Positions 14,748-20,971 of a stretch of DNA of 20,971 nucleotides are shown here, piece by piece. Both the position numbers and the translations under genes were made by a program. The notes below the pieces were generated by a model that saw only the letters and a program-made list of their open reading frames with translations, was not told the DNA's origin and did no database searches. This stretch comes from an uncultured Clostridia bacterium. Lineage in GTDB: Bacteria; Bacillota_I; Bacilli_A; RF39; UBA660. The stretch is taken from the NCBI GenBank assembly GCA_947304495.1, contig CAMZBG010000023.1, forward strand, positions 1-20,971, written 5' to 3'. How positions within the stretch are numbered: the stretch's first letter is position 1; each line of letters opens with the position of its first letter.

Positions 14748-17186
14748 TTAAACATCAAATTCATTTTTTTCGCCATCATCAAGATTGTCTTCTCTTCTGT
14801 CATCATCATTTTCATCATTTTGATTATCTGATTGTTGATTTCTTTCTTTCATACCCTCTACATATTTGTAGGCTCCATAACCGGCAGCTCCAACGGCAGC
14901 TCCAAAGCCAGCAACAGTGGCAAATGTCTTCAAACCATTTGAACCTTTCTTAACGTTATTGTAAGCTTCTTCATTGCTTGTGGTATCTTCTGATGGAATG
15001 GTATTATCGATTACTTGATTACTTGGAATCTCAGTTGTATCTTCAGGAAATTCAAAGATATCTTCCTCTTTTGGAATGTCAACATTATCGATAACAAATT
15101 CTTTATCATCCGTTGTTTCAATGTTAGAAGTATATGATGGCTGATTAGTATTATATGATGTATTGTCGACACTAGGGGTTACATCGGTATTTGTATTAAC
15201 TGGTTCAGTAGGCGTAACTGGCTCAGTAGTATTTGTTGTTTCAGGGGCTACTGGAGCTATTGTGCTTGGGCTGGTACCGCCACCACTATATCCACCACTA
15301 GGTCTTGCTGGAGACGCTGTTGGTGAAGTAGATACTGGTCCTGAATTATTTGCCATCGTCGTACCAGGGGTAACGGTTACTCCGGAATCAATATTTGATT
15401 CAGCTGTTAATAAGAATTTAGTGGCATCAAAATCGGTTGTATAGACATATTTGCCATTTACATTAGTTAATTTATAAACAGGCATTTCACCACCAGTAGT
15501 ATTGACAACTTGAATTGGGGTCCCATCATCTTTATGTAATTTAATAATATAATTTAGTGCTTGTCTCATTACGTCAGACACTTGATGATAATATGCTGTA
15601 TTTTTATTGCTACCAACGCCTATTGGTCCTTCGTAACCAACTTTATCTAACAAATATGGGGTGGTACCACCCTTTTTTTTGTAATATAAACGATTTATTC
15701 TATCGACTGAGGTCAAAATACCAAGGCGAGTATCTCCTCTAGCGAAATCGGTCCATCCTCTACGTGAGGTCCACGATAGACTTTTTTTATAATCAGGTGA
15801 AGTAGGATCAATGCTGCGGTATACGTAGTTGGTACCAAAAAAGTTTCGATAGTTCATACGTGAATTGGCACCCTTTCCACCATGTCCGGTTTCTTGACCA
15901 CATATACCTACTAAAGCAAGGGGATCAAAACCATAGATACTGGCAGCTTCAATAAAGTATTTTCCAGCACCAATCAATGGTGACTTAGGATTATTATATT
16001 TCTTGGCCCAATATGCAAATAGAGCATCTAAATCTTCAGCTGTTACAGGGTATATTATGTGTTTCATATCTTTATGGGCAAACATATCAGCATTATATTC
16101 AGGTACAATAATGGCCGTTGGTAATTCCATAATTTCACCCTTTACACCTGCTAAATCTGCATCCATGTCAGCGTATGCTTGAGCAACACTAACAGTTATT
16201 TCTGTTTGTTTTGCTAGTTTAGTAAGGGCTTCACCGATATGTCCAAAATAGGCTTCAACGTTACTGGCAATACTTCCAGGAATAGCATCGGCACTACTAA
16301 AACCAATTGTTTTTAGTGATGTTAAGAAATTGGAGTCGCGTTCTTGTTTCCTAATCGTATTCATTTCACCAACAACATAATCTAAATTTGATGATATAGT
16401 TCCAGATTTGGTAATACTCAAATCTGATAATGCTGTAAGAAGGCCATAACTTTGGGCAACAGGACTAGCAAATTCCTCAAGATTCTTATTACCACCACTT
16501 ACGTATGATTTAATACTTCTAAGTCCGTTACGATATCCGCTACCAACAACTTCGTTAGCGGTATTAGCATCAATAGTCCTCTTTACAAATTGTCCACTTG
16601 CATCGATATAGTGTTCAACTATTTCATAACTAACATTATAAGTTTTTCCTTTATACGTGTATTTTTTTTGTAAATTTCCTAAATCAATAGTACTTGCAGA
16701 TCTAGCGCCAGCCGATTTTAAAATTTGATTTGGTAAAACGTGGGCCTCGCTACCTGTTACAGGATTTCCATTTGCATCAGTAATTTTCATCTTAATATCA
16801 ATTCTGTGTACCCCATCAATATTATTTAATGCTTTTTTAAGTGTACGATTTTTGTCTGTAGTATAGGCATTAATAACAACAATATTATTATCGATTAAGG
16901 CTTGTCTTTCAGCATTAGTTAATTCTTTAATGGCTTCATTAGATGGCTCTGAAGCGATTACATAACCACCATTAATATCATTATTCATGGCATAATTAGC
17001 CATTAGTTTTACTGCGGCTTCACCAGAAATGCTACTTCCTGAGATAACTACTCTTTGATTGTCACCAATTTCAATTGAAAATTTATTACTCCAGCGATTG
17101 TTTCCAAATGTATAGTTATTGTATTTACCAGGGCCTTTTCCACTAAGATTACTTACTATTTCATTTATACTCCAATATTTTCCCAT
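14748..17186 (-). CDS. Glucosaminidase-domain protein with Esx-like helical region and C-terminal membrane anchor
   Basis: The 812-residue protein has no signal peptide. Domains, numbered from the chosen start: an alpha/beta-looking region (about 33-230) with VVISGSSISGEAA, reminiscent of a hydrolase elbow but without a proper GxSxG; a helical region (258-350) resembling WXG100/LXG proteins and ending YADMD (338-342), a YxxxD motif as in type VII secretion substrates; a GH73-like glucosaminidase domain (about 375-550) with likely catalytic Glu432 in GQETGHGG and NYRNFFG; a Thr/Pro/Ser-rich stalk (610-740); a Gly/Ala-rich membrane helix (about 752-776); and a tail rich in Asp, Glu and Asn. I chose ATG 17186 with GGTGA before it, because the promoter would start RNA at or inside ATG 17207. 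Peptidoglycan cleavage is likely; the export route is inferred. Confidence 0.85.
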   Translation of the reverse strand: MGKYWSINEIVSNLSGKGPGKYNNYTFGNNRWSNKFSIEIGDNQRVVISGSSISGEAAVKLMANYAMNNDINGGYVIASEPSNEAIKELTNAERQALIDNNIVVINAYTTDKNRTLKKALNNIDGVHRIDIKMKITDANGNPVTGSEAHVLPNQILKSAGARSASTIDLGNLQKKYTYKGKTYNVSYEIVEHYIDASGQFVKRTIDANTANEVVGSGYRNGLRSIKSYVSGGNKNLEEFASPVAQSYGLLTALSDLSITKSGTISSNLDYVVGEMNTIRKQERDSNFLTSLKTIGFSSADAIPGSIASNVEAYFGHIGEALTKLAKQTEITVSVAQAYADMDADLAGVKGEIMELPTAIIVPEYNADMFAHKDMKHIIYPVTAEDLDALFAYWAKKYNNPKSPLIGAGKYFIEAASIYGFDPLALVGICGQETGHGGKGANSRMNYRNFFGTNYVYRSIDPTSPDYKKSLSWTSRRGWTDFARGDTRLGILTSVDRINRLYYKKKGGTTPYLLDKVGYEGPIGVGSNKNTAYYHQVSDVMRQALNYIIKLHKDDGTPIQVVNTTGGEMPVYKLTNVNGKYVYTTDFDATKFLLTAESNIDSGVTVTPGTTMANNSGPVSTSPTASPARPSGGYSGGGTSPSTIAPVAPETTNTTEPVTPTEPVNTNTDVTPSVDNTSYNTNQPSYTSNIETTDDKEFVIDNVDIPKEEDIFEFPEDTTEIPSNQVIDNTIPSEDTTSNEEAYNNVKKGSNGLKTFATVAGFGAAVGAAGYGAYKYVEGMKERNQQSDNQNDENDDDRREDNLDDGEKNEFDV
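15659..15680 (-). other. A8 slippery run followed by a perfect GC-rich palindrome inside the glucosaminidase gene
   Basis: In the sense strand AAA AAA AAG is followed at once by the 14-base palindrome GGGTGGTACCACCC (15672-15659). A AAA AAG in this phase is the classic -1 slippery heptamer, and the palindrome could form a 5-bp hairpin. A -1 shift would end at TAA after about ten codons, inside the glucosaminidase domain. On the opposite strand the same bases look like a terminator hairpin with eight U residues. Confidence 0.4.
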
Positions 17187-17210
17187 CTTCTCACCATACC
17201 TTACCATTTG

Positions 17211-17239
17211 ATTATATCATAATAATTTTTAATTGACAA
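17211..17239 (-). promoter_or_regulatory. Promoter of the glucosaminidase gene
   Basis: TTGTCA (17239-17234), a 17-base spacer ending in TGA and a perfect TATAAT (17216-17211), so an extended -10 promoter. The predicted start of RNA, near 17204, argues for ATG 17186 as the start codon. Confidence 0.85.
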
Positions 17240-17253
17240 TTAATTTATAAAAA

Positions 17254-17285
17254 GAAAAAAAGTAGTTTTTTAATACTACTTTTTT
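17254..17285 (-). terminator. Intrinsic terminator of the SPFH gene, possibly working in both directions
   Basis: An 11-bp stem AAAAAAGTAGT / ACTACTTTTTT with an eight-base loop lies 5 bases after the SPFH stop codon; T-runs flank the stem on both strands. Confidence 0.85.
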
Positions 17286-17290
17286 AATAA

Positions 17291-18049
17291 TTATTTGCTC
17301 TTTTTATCTCCCATACCCTCTAAAGCTCTTAAAACTTCAACAGGCAAAGCAAATACAACAGTGTTAGATTGATCTGATGATAAGTCATTAATTGTAGCTA
17401 ATGTACGTAAATGAAGAGCTCCAGGGGTATTACCCATCATATTAGCAGCTTCAGCTAAATTTTTAGCAGCTTCAACTTCACCTTGTGCCTTCATAATTAC
17501 GGCATTCTTTTCTCTTTCAGCTTCAGCTACTTTAGCCATAACTCTTTGCATTTCCATTGATAGAGAGATGTCTTTTAATTCAACATTTTCTACTTTTACT
17601 CCCCATGGATCTGTAGCAGCATCAATTATTTTACAGATATTTAGTGAGATTTTTTCTCTATCTGTTAACAATTGGTCTAGAGTTACTGTACCTACGACAT
17701 TACGCATAGTTGTCTGAGCTAATTGACCAACAGCATAATGGAAGTTTTCAACTTCACATAAAGCTTTTCCAGCATCAAATACTTTATAGTAAATAACGGC
17801 ATTTATTTTAATAGATACGTTATCACTGGTAATAGCTACTTGTTCAGGTACATCGACAGCTCTTGTTCTGATATCAATTTTCTTACATGATTGGAATATT
17901 GGCCAAATAATGTGCCACCCAGGATTTAATACTTTACTATATTTACCCATAACGAATAATATTCCACGTTCATATTGATTAATTTGTTTAATAGAACAAA
18001 GAGCTATAATTACTACCAATATAATTATTGACGTTAAAAATTCACCCAT
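17291..18049 (-). CDS. SPFH/band 7 family membrane protein (slipin/stomatin-like)
   Basis: The 252-residue protein has one N-terminal membrane helix (about residues 4-19), then a band 7 domain starting QYERGILFVMGKYSKVLNPGWHIIWPIF and a stomatin-type segment NVVGTVTLDQLLTDREKI, followed by the helix AKVAEAEREKNAVIMKAQGEVEAA that builds the oligomer. Such proteins assemble into rings or cages on the membrane and organise microdomains or protease complexes. I chose ATG 18049 because AAGGAGG lies 8 bases before it; an in-frame ATG at 18055 is only two bases from the site and the ATG at 18115 lies upstream of the likely promoter. No NfeD-like partner is next to it. It has its own promoter and terminator. 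Confidence 0.93.
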   Translation of the reverse strand: MGEFLTSIIILVVIIALCSIKQINQYERGILFVMGKYSKVLNPGWHIIWPIFQSCKKIDIRTRAVDVPEQVAITSDNVSIKINAVIYYKVFDAGKALCEVENFHYAVGQLAQTTMRNVVGTVTLDQLLTDREKISLNICKIIDAATDPWGVKVENVELKDISLSMEMQRVMAKVAEAEREKNAVIMKAQGEVEAAKNLAEAANMMGNTPGALHLRTLATINDLSSDQSNTVVFALPVEVLRALEGMGDKKSK

Positions 18050-18057
18050 AATCATAT

Positions 18058-18064
18058 CCTCCTT
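18058..18064 (-). promoter_or_regulatory. Ribosome-binding site that sets the SPFH start
   Basis: AAGGAGG ends 8 bases before ATG 18049, which is the best-spaced of the three nearby in-frame ATG codons. Confidence 0.85.
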
Positions 18065-18073
18065 CCTACATTT

Positions 18074-18102
18074 AATATATAACATTGTATGAAAAAAAAC
18101 AA
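18074..18102 (-). promoter_or_regulatory. Candidate promoter of the SPFH gene
   Basis: TTGTTT (18102-18097), a 17-base spacer and TATATT (18079-18074). The -35 box falls in the U-tract of the preceding terminator. An alternative pair TTGTCA/TACAAT is spaced at 20 bases and less likely. Confidence 0.5.
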
Positions 18103-18125
18103 TATATTTTGACAAAATTATATTG
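18092..18125 (-). terminator. Intrinsic terminator of the def-GNAT-HAD operon
   Basis: CAATATAATTTT pairs with AAAATATATTG (one bulged A) around a GTC loop, followed by eight U residues. It begins 4 bases after the HAD stop codon. Confidence 0.88.
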
Positions 18126-18129
18126 CTTT

Positions 18130-18702
18130 TTAAAGATTATTTTTGATATCATCAATTGATTTAAAAACAAAGCTTTTAATACCTAAAGAATTAGCAGAAA
18201 TGACATTTTTTTCTTTATCATCAAAAAAGATGGTTTCTTCTTTATTAAGATTATATCTATCAATTAATAATTCATATATTCTAGGATCTGGTTTCTTTAT
18301 ATTTTCTTGATATGAATATATACCACCGTCAAATGTTTTATCAATATCGATGGTATTCTTTATATATAAATGACTTTCGTAAGTCATATTTGAAAGTATA
18401 AATAGTTTATATCCTTTTTTCTTTAATTCTTTAATATATGCAAAATTATCTTTGATTAAGGGCAAATTAACATTTAAATTTTCATAACTTAGAACATATT
18501 TAATATCTTGATAGTCGGAATCATTTTCAAAAGTCTTTATATGTTCATTTATTGTCATTTCACCAAGTAAGCATTTTTTAAAATTACCGCCATAGGCTTT
18601 TTGGTAAATGTTATAGCTATTTTTATTTAGAACTTTATCTGTATTGTTTTTTGAATCATCAAAGATAACTCCACCAATATCTAATATTATATTCTTTATC
18701 AT
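18130..18702 (-). CDS. HAD-superfamily hydrolase (YihX-like phosphatase)
   Basis: The 190-residue protein has the four HAD motifs: DIGGV (residues 8-12) with nucleophile Asp8, ILSN with the motif II serine, KKPD with the motif III lysine, and FFDDKEKN with the acidic pair of motif IV. The second Asp of the usual DxDx(T/V) is a glycine, as in YihX and epoxide hydrolase N-terminal-like members, some of which are sugar phosphatases; the substrate here cannot be told. A helical cap lies between motifs I and II. The GAGGAG ribosome site lies within the last codons of the GNAT gene, 3 bases upstream of the gene, so the two are translationally linked. Confidence 0.9.
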   Translation of the reverse strand: MIKNIILDIGGVIFDDSKNNTDKVLNKNSYNIYQKAYGGNFKKCLLGEMTINEHIKTFENDSDYQDIKYVLSYENLNVNLPLIKDNFAYIKELKKKGYKLFILSNMTYESHLYIKNTIDIDKTFDGGIYSYQENIKKPDPRIYELLIDRYNLNKEETIFFDDKEKNVISANSLGIKSFVFKSIDDIKNNL

Positions 18703-18705
18703 ATT

Positions 18706-19134
18706 TTACTCCTCTATATTTTTGATAAATCTTAGTTGTTCTTTTATATCTTGATAACCTGCTTTTTGGTAAAAATTATGGGCTTCTTTACGTTTGATGC
18801 CAGAATTTAGACGCATTACTTTTATACCTTTACTTTTAGCCCAAGCTTCAGCTTGTGTTAATAGTTTACTACCTATTCCCTGTCTTTGATAAGATTTACT
18901 TACGGCGATACCAATAATATTAGCTCTTGGTTCAAAATATAATAACTCATATTTTTCTATATGGATAAAACCTACGACTTGGTTATCATAAACTGCTACA
19001 TAAACAATTTCCCTATCTTTATTTAGATTACTTAGTCTATTTTTTACTAATTCATAATCACAGGGGTATCCTAAATCATTTTCACAAATATTTTTAATTT
19101 CTTTATAATCATCGATAATAGCTTCTCTGATCAT
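18706..19134 (-). CDS. GNAT family N-acetyltransferase
   Basis: The 142-residue protein is a single GNAT domain. The acetyl-CoA-binding motif A is seen as IIGIAVSKSYQRQGIGSKLL, with the RxxGxG/A-type loop QRQGIGS, and it is followed by the helix TQAEAWAKSKGI and the strand VMRLNSG; the end HNFYQKAGYQ is the usual motif B tyrosine region. Its neighbour is peptide deformylase, so action on protein N-termini is tempting, but nothing in the sequence resembles RimI clearly enough to say so; small-molecule acetylation is equally possible. A GGTGATAAA ribosome site precedes the ATG, and 12 bases separate it from def. Confidence 0.9.
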   Translation of the reverse strand: MIREAIIDDYKEIKNICENDLGYPCDYELVKNRLSNLNKDREIVYVAVYDNQVVGFIHIEKYELLYFEPRANIIGIAVSKSYQRQGIGSKLLTQAEAWAKSKGIKVMRLNSGIKRKEAHNFYQKAGYQDIKEQLRFIKNIEE

Positions 19135-19146
19135 TTTATCACCATC

Positions 19147-19713
19147 CTAAATTTTCTCATAATCACAAGTTTTGGAAATAATTTGATATGGATGAGCTTC
19201 TCTAAATTTTTTTCTTTCTTCTTTTGGCATATTCAATAATTTTTCAGCAATATCCATATGAAGTATTCCATCTAAGTGATCTAATTCATGCGATAATACC
19301 GTTGCAGGGAATCCTTCAAAAGTATCAATATGTTCAATTTTGTTTTCATCGCTATATTTTACTGTCATCTTATATGGCCTACTTACTAGTCCCATATTGT
19401 CTAAGCAGCTAAGGCAGGCCTCCCAATATTTTGTGTGTCCTTTTCTTGATAATACAACTGGGTTAATTAGAACTTTAGCTTCATTATAGTTTATATCTTC
19501 AAGGTCAATGTTGGGATTGGTATTTTTTAGATAAACAATTCTTTTGGGTATGCCTATTTGAACAGCAGCTAAAGCAAAGCATTCTGTTTTAAGACAATAT
19601 TCTTCTAATAATTTAATGTCTTTTTTATATGAATTATCAGTTAAAGAAACTGGTGTAGATATTTGTCTTAAATATGGTTCATCATTTTCAATTGTCTTTC
19701 TTTCTATTTTCAT
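19147..19713 (-). CDS. def: Peptide deformylase family protein with divergent motif 1
   Basis: Peptide deformylase removes the formyl group from new proteins at the ribosome. The 188-residue protein has motif 2 EACLS (98-102) with metal ligand Cys100 and motif 3 HELDH (142-146) with ligands His142 and His146 and catalytic Glu143. Motif 1, normally GxGLAAxQ, reads CFALAAVQ (45-52): Gln52 is kept but both glycines are lost. The C-terminus is about 30 residues long with a charged helix, typical of Gram-positive type 2 enzymes. It heads an operon with a GNAT and a HAD gene and has an AGAGG ribosome site. It may be the only deformylase or a second, specialised copy; the window cannot show which. 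Confidence 0.9.
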   Translation of the reverse strand: MKIERKTIENDEPYLRQISTPVSLTDNSYKKDIKLLEEYCLKTECFALAAVQIGIPKRIVYLKNTNPNIDLEDINYNEAKVLINPVVLSRKGHTKYWEACLSCLDNMGLVSRPYKMTVKYSDENKIEHIDTFEGFPATVLSHELDHLDGILHMDIAEKLLNMPKEERKKFREAHPYQIISKTCDYEKI

Positions 19714-19733
19714 ATTATATGCCTCTTATATTT

Positions 19734-19742
19734 ATTATATCA
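19734..19742 (-). promoter_or_regulatory. Extended -10 promoter of the def operon
   Basis: TGATATAAT lies 20 bases before the def start codon. The -35 region falls in the terminator of the upstream gene and shows no good box, so this would be a promoter driven by its extended -10 element. Confidence 0.6.
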
Positions 19743-19743
19743 T

Positions 19744-19773
19744 AAAAGAAGTAGATTCTACTCTACTTCTTTT
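19744..19773 (-). terminator. Intrinsic terminator of the repeat-protein gene
   Basis: An 11-bp stem AAAAGAAGTAG / CTACTTCTTTT with an eight-base loop. The 5' arm contains the last codons of the gene and the stop codon TAG lies in the loop-side; the U-run is only four long. Confidence 0.7.
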
Positions 19774-20971
19774 TTGCTTTCATTTGTAGGTATTTTTGTT
19801 CTAGATTCACTACCAGTATTTAATCTATGAGCTTGTTCATTATAGATATCTTGGATTACTGTATCATAAAGTCTAGCTGTTCCTTTGGCTGCAGTAATTA
19901 ATACTCTATGAGCTATTTCATCTATTTCATCAGCACTAATACCAAATGAGTTAATTAAATCTTCATAGGTTGGTTCTCCAAGGAAACTCATGCAAGTTCT
20001 AGCAATAGCTATTTGTATTTCTGTTTTAGTAAAATTATTTTCTTTAAATAATTCACCAGTAAGAAATTCAATAAATTTAGTTACATTAATATCTATCGGT
20101 TTTTCATTTGGATTAATGGTATCATTTTGTGGTAAATAGCTTTCTGTTGGTTCAGTATCATCAGGAGTATCTTTTGATTCAGTGACTATCGTTTCAGTAT
20201 CATTGGTAATATCCTTTGGTTCAGTGACTGTTGGTTCAGCAGATATTACTTGTGTTTGAGATTCTGATACATTATCTTGAGATGAAGTTTTTCTTATATC
20301 GGATAAGTTTTCTAAAATTCTTTTCTTAATAGTTATATTAAATGATACATAATAACTTTTATCAAAGTTTCCAAATTTATTAAAATCTTCTCCAAATAAT
20401 ATACGTAGTCTAATTCTATCCCATTCAGATAGCATATTTACGGCTTGAATTATTTCTTTTTTAGAATATTCATTTGGGAAATAATCCCAAAATGATTCTG
20501 CTTTTATAACTATTTTTGGTTCTTTTCCTGCTAAAATAGATGCAATATATTTTTTTATTGTATGTTTAAAAACATTTAATTTTTTATCGTTATTTGAATT
20601 TATTATTTCACCGTCTAAGTTATTGCCAAACAAATCGTAGACAATTTTTTTATAATGGTCATTATCATTTAATTTAGCTACAGCATTTCTTATTTCTTCG
20701 ATACTACTACCAGGAAAGTAATAAAGAATATTTAAATTACCTTTGTTATTTTGATTTTCTCTATCTTCAATAATAGCAATTATTCTTTTGGTAATAGTCT
20801 CTTTAAGCATATCATATTGATTCCTGTATTGGTTGGCTTTTTCTTTAAAATACAAATCTTCATCAAAGAATAAATTAATGATATCTTGATATTTCTGTTC
20901 TAGTTTAGGTATAGCTGCTTTTATTTCATCTATAGTAAATTCATAGCCCTTGTCTTTAAAGTATTTTAAAA
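19758..20971 (-). CDS. Tandem-repeat protein of unknown function, 5' end beyond the window
   Basis: The frame is open from the right edge to the TAG at 19760, at least 403 codons, so the real start is outside; the TTG at 20855 is not a credible start because coding continues upstream. Three repeats of about 80 residues are visible (20963-20766, 20720-20532, 20483-20304). Each runs: YF, then an acidic EEI or DEI, a helix A-x3-L, a strand or helix ending I-x-LFG-x-(D/N)-(L/F), a variable part, and TIKKRI-x-x-IL. The unit faintly recalls sigma-factor region 4 helices, but that is a guess. A linker rich in Thr, Glu and Pro (about 20280-20110) leads to a helical C-terminal domain (about 20090-19800). 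No membrane segment is seen. Confidence 0.85.
   Translation of the reverse strand, partial: LKYFKDKGYEFTIDEIKAAIPKLEQKYQDIINLFFDEDLYFKEKANQYRNQYDMLKETITKRIIAIIEDRENQNNKGNLNILYYFPGSSIEEIRNAVAKLNDNDHYKKIVYDLFGNNLDGEIINSNNDKKLNVFKHTIKKYIASILAGKEPKIVIKAESFWDYFPNEYSKKEIIQAVNMLSEWDRIRLRILFGEDFNKFGNFDKSYYVSFNITIKKRILENLSDIRKTSSQDNVSESQTQVISAEPTVTEPKDITNDTETIVTESKDTPDDTEPTESYLPQNDTINPNEKPIDINVTKFIEFLTGELFKENNFTKTEIQIAIARTCMSFLGEPTYEDLINSFGISADEIDEIAHRVLITAAKGTARLYDTVIQDIYNEQAHRLNTGSESRTKIPTNESKKEVE
20304..20963 (-). repeat. Three protein-level tandem repeats of about 80 residues
   Basis: Repeat units begin with YFKDKG, YFPGSS and YFPNEY, 81 and 79 residues apart, and end with TITKRIIAII, TIKKYIASIL and TIKKRILENL. 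DNA identity between them is low, so they are old duplications under protein-level constraint, not recent copies. Confidence 0.8.

Noticed and set aside
15659..15672. GGTGGTACC as a second T-box
   Set aside because: It resembles the T-box core but is a self-complementary stretch inside a coding region encoding Gly-Gly-Thr-Thr, with no stem I or downstream synthetase gene.
20768..20855. TTG at 20855 as the start of the repeat protein
   Set aside because: The frame stays open to the window edge and the upstream 38 codons encode part of the first repeat, so the gene is truncated by the window.
1..20971. Mycoplasma-type genetic code (UGA as Trp)
   Set aside because: UGA ends several genes here (the transferase-like gene, ireB, ruvX) and no conserved Trp position requires UGA.
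1..20971. CRISPR arrays, insertion sequences, prophage or attachment sites
   Set aside because: I saw no regularly spaced repeats, transposase or integrase genes, or long inverted or direct repeats at the DNA level.

Overview
The window looks like chromosome from an AT-rich (roughly 30% GC), uncultured, gut-type member of the Bacillota, probably class Bacilli near the RF39/Erysipelotrichia-like lineages; the lineage is inferred, no marker fixes it. Support comes from the Bacillus-like gene block ireB-ruvX-yrzB-mltG / trmR-U32-U32 / greA-tig, an actinobacteria- and Firmicutes-type T-box before leuS, strong AAGGAGG ribosome sites and TTGACA/TGnTATAAT promoters. UGA is used as a stop and UGG as Trp, so the code is standard. 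Every gene I support is on the minus strand, so the window is transcribed from high to low coordinates. There is no gene-free stretch above 300 bases; the longest gap, before leuS, is filled by a T-box leader.

Layout from high to low coordinates. (1) 20971-19758: 5'-truncated gene for a protein with three tandem repeats of about 80 residues, a Thr/Glu/Pro-rich linker and a helical C-terminal domain. (2) 19713-18130: peptide deformylase, GNAT acetyltransferase and HAD phosphatase, one operon with its own promoter and terminator. (3) 18049-17291: SPFH/slipin membrane protein, a single-gene unit. (4) 17186-14748: large protein with an Esx-like helical region, a glucosaminidase domain, a stalk and a C-terminal membrane segment, also a single unit. 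(5) 14652-12515: DUF308 membrane protein and a membrane-anchored extracellular protein of unknown function. (6) 12506-9422: T-box regulated leuS whose editing domain carries an inserted Nudix domain. (7) 9339-8953: a solitary type IV pilin-like protein. (8) 8892-6907: ireB-ruvX-yrzB-mltG. (9) 6772-4178: trmR and two U32 proteins, the expected set for 5-methoxyuridine at the tRNA wobble position. (10) 4088-2345: greA-tig. (11) 2275-1067: DUF3267 metalloprotease-like protein and a small multidrug-export family protein. (12) 1037-114: SAM-binding protein. (13) 53-1: 5' part of tRNA-Lys(CTT).

Most genes serve core information processing and the cell envelope: tRNA charging and wobble modification, transcript cleavage, nascent-chain folding and deformylation on one side, and murein processing (MltG, glucosaminidase), kinase signalling (IreB) and membrane organisation (SPFH) on the other. 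The most unusual items are the Nudix-bearing LeuRS, the signal-peptide-less glucosaminidase with a YxxxD-bearing helical segment and a C-terminal anchor, and the tandem-repeat protein at the right edge.
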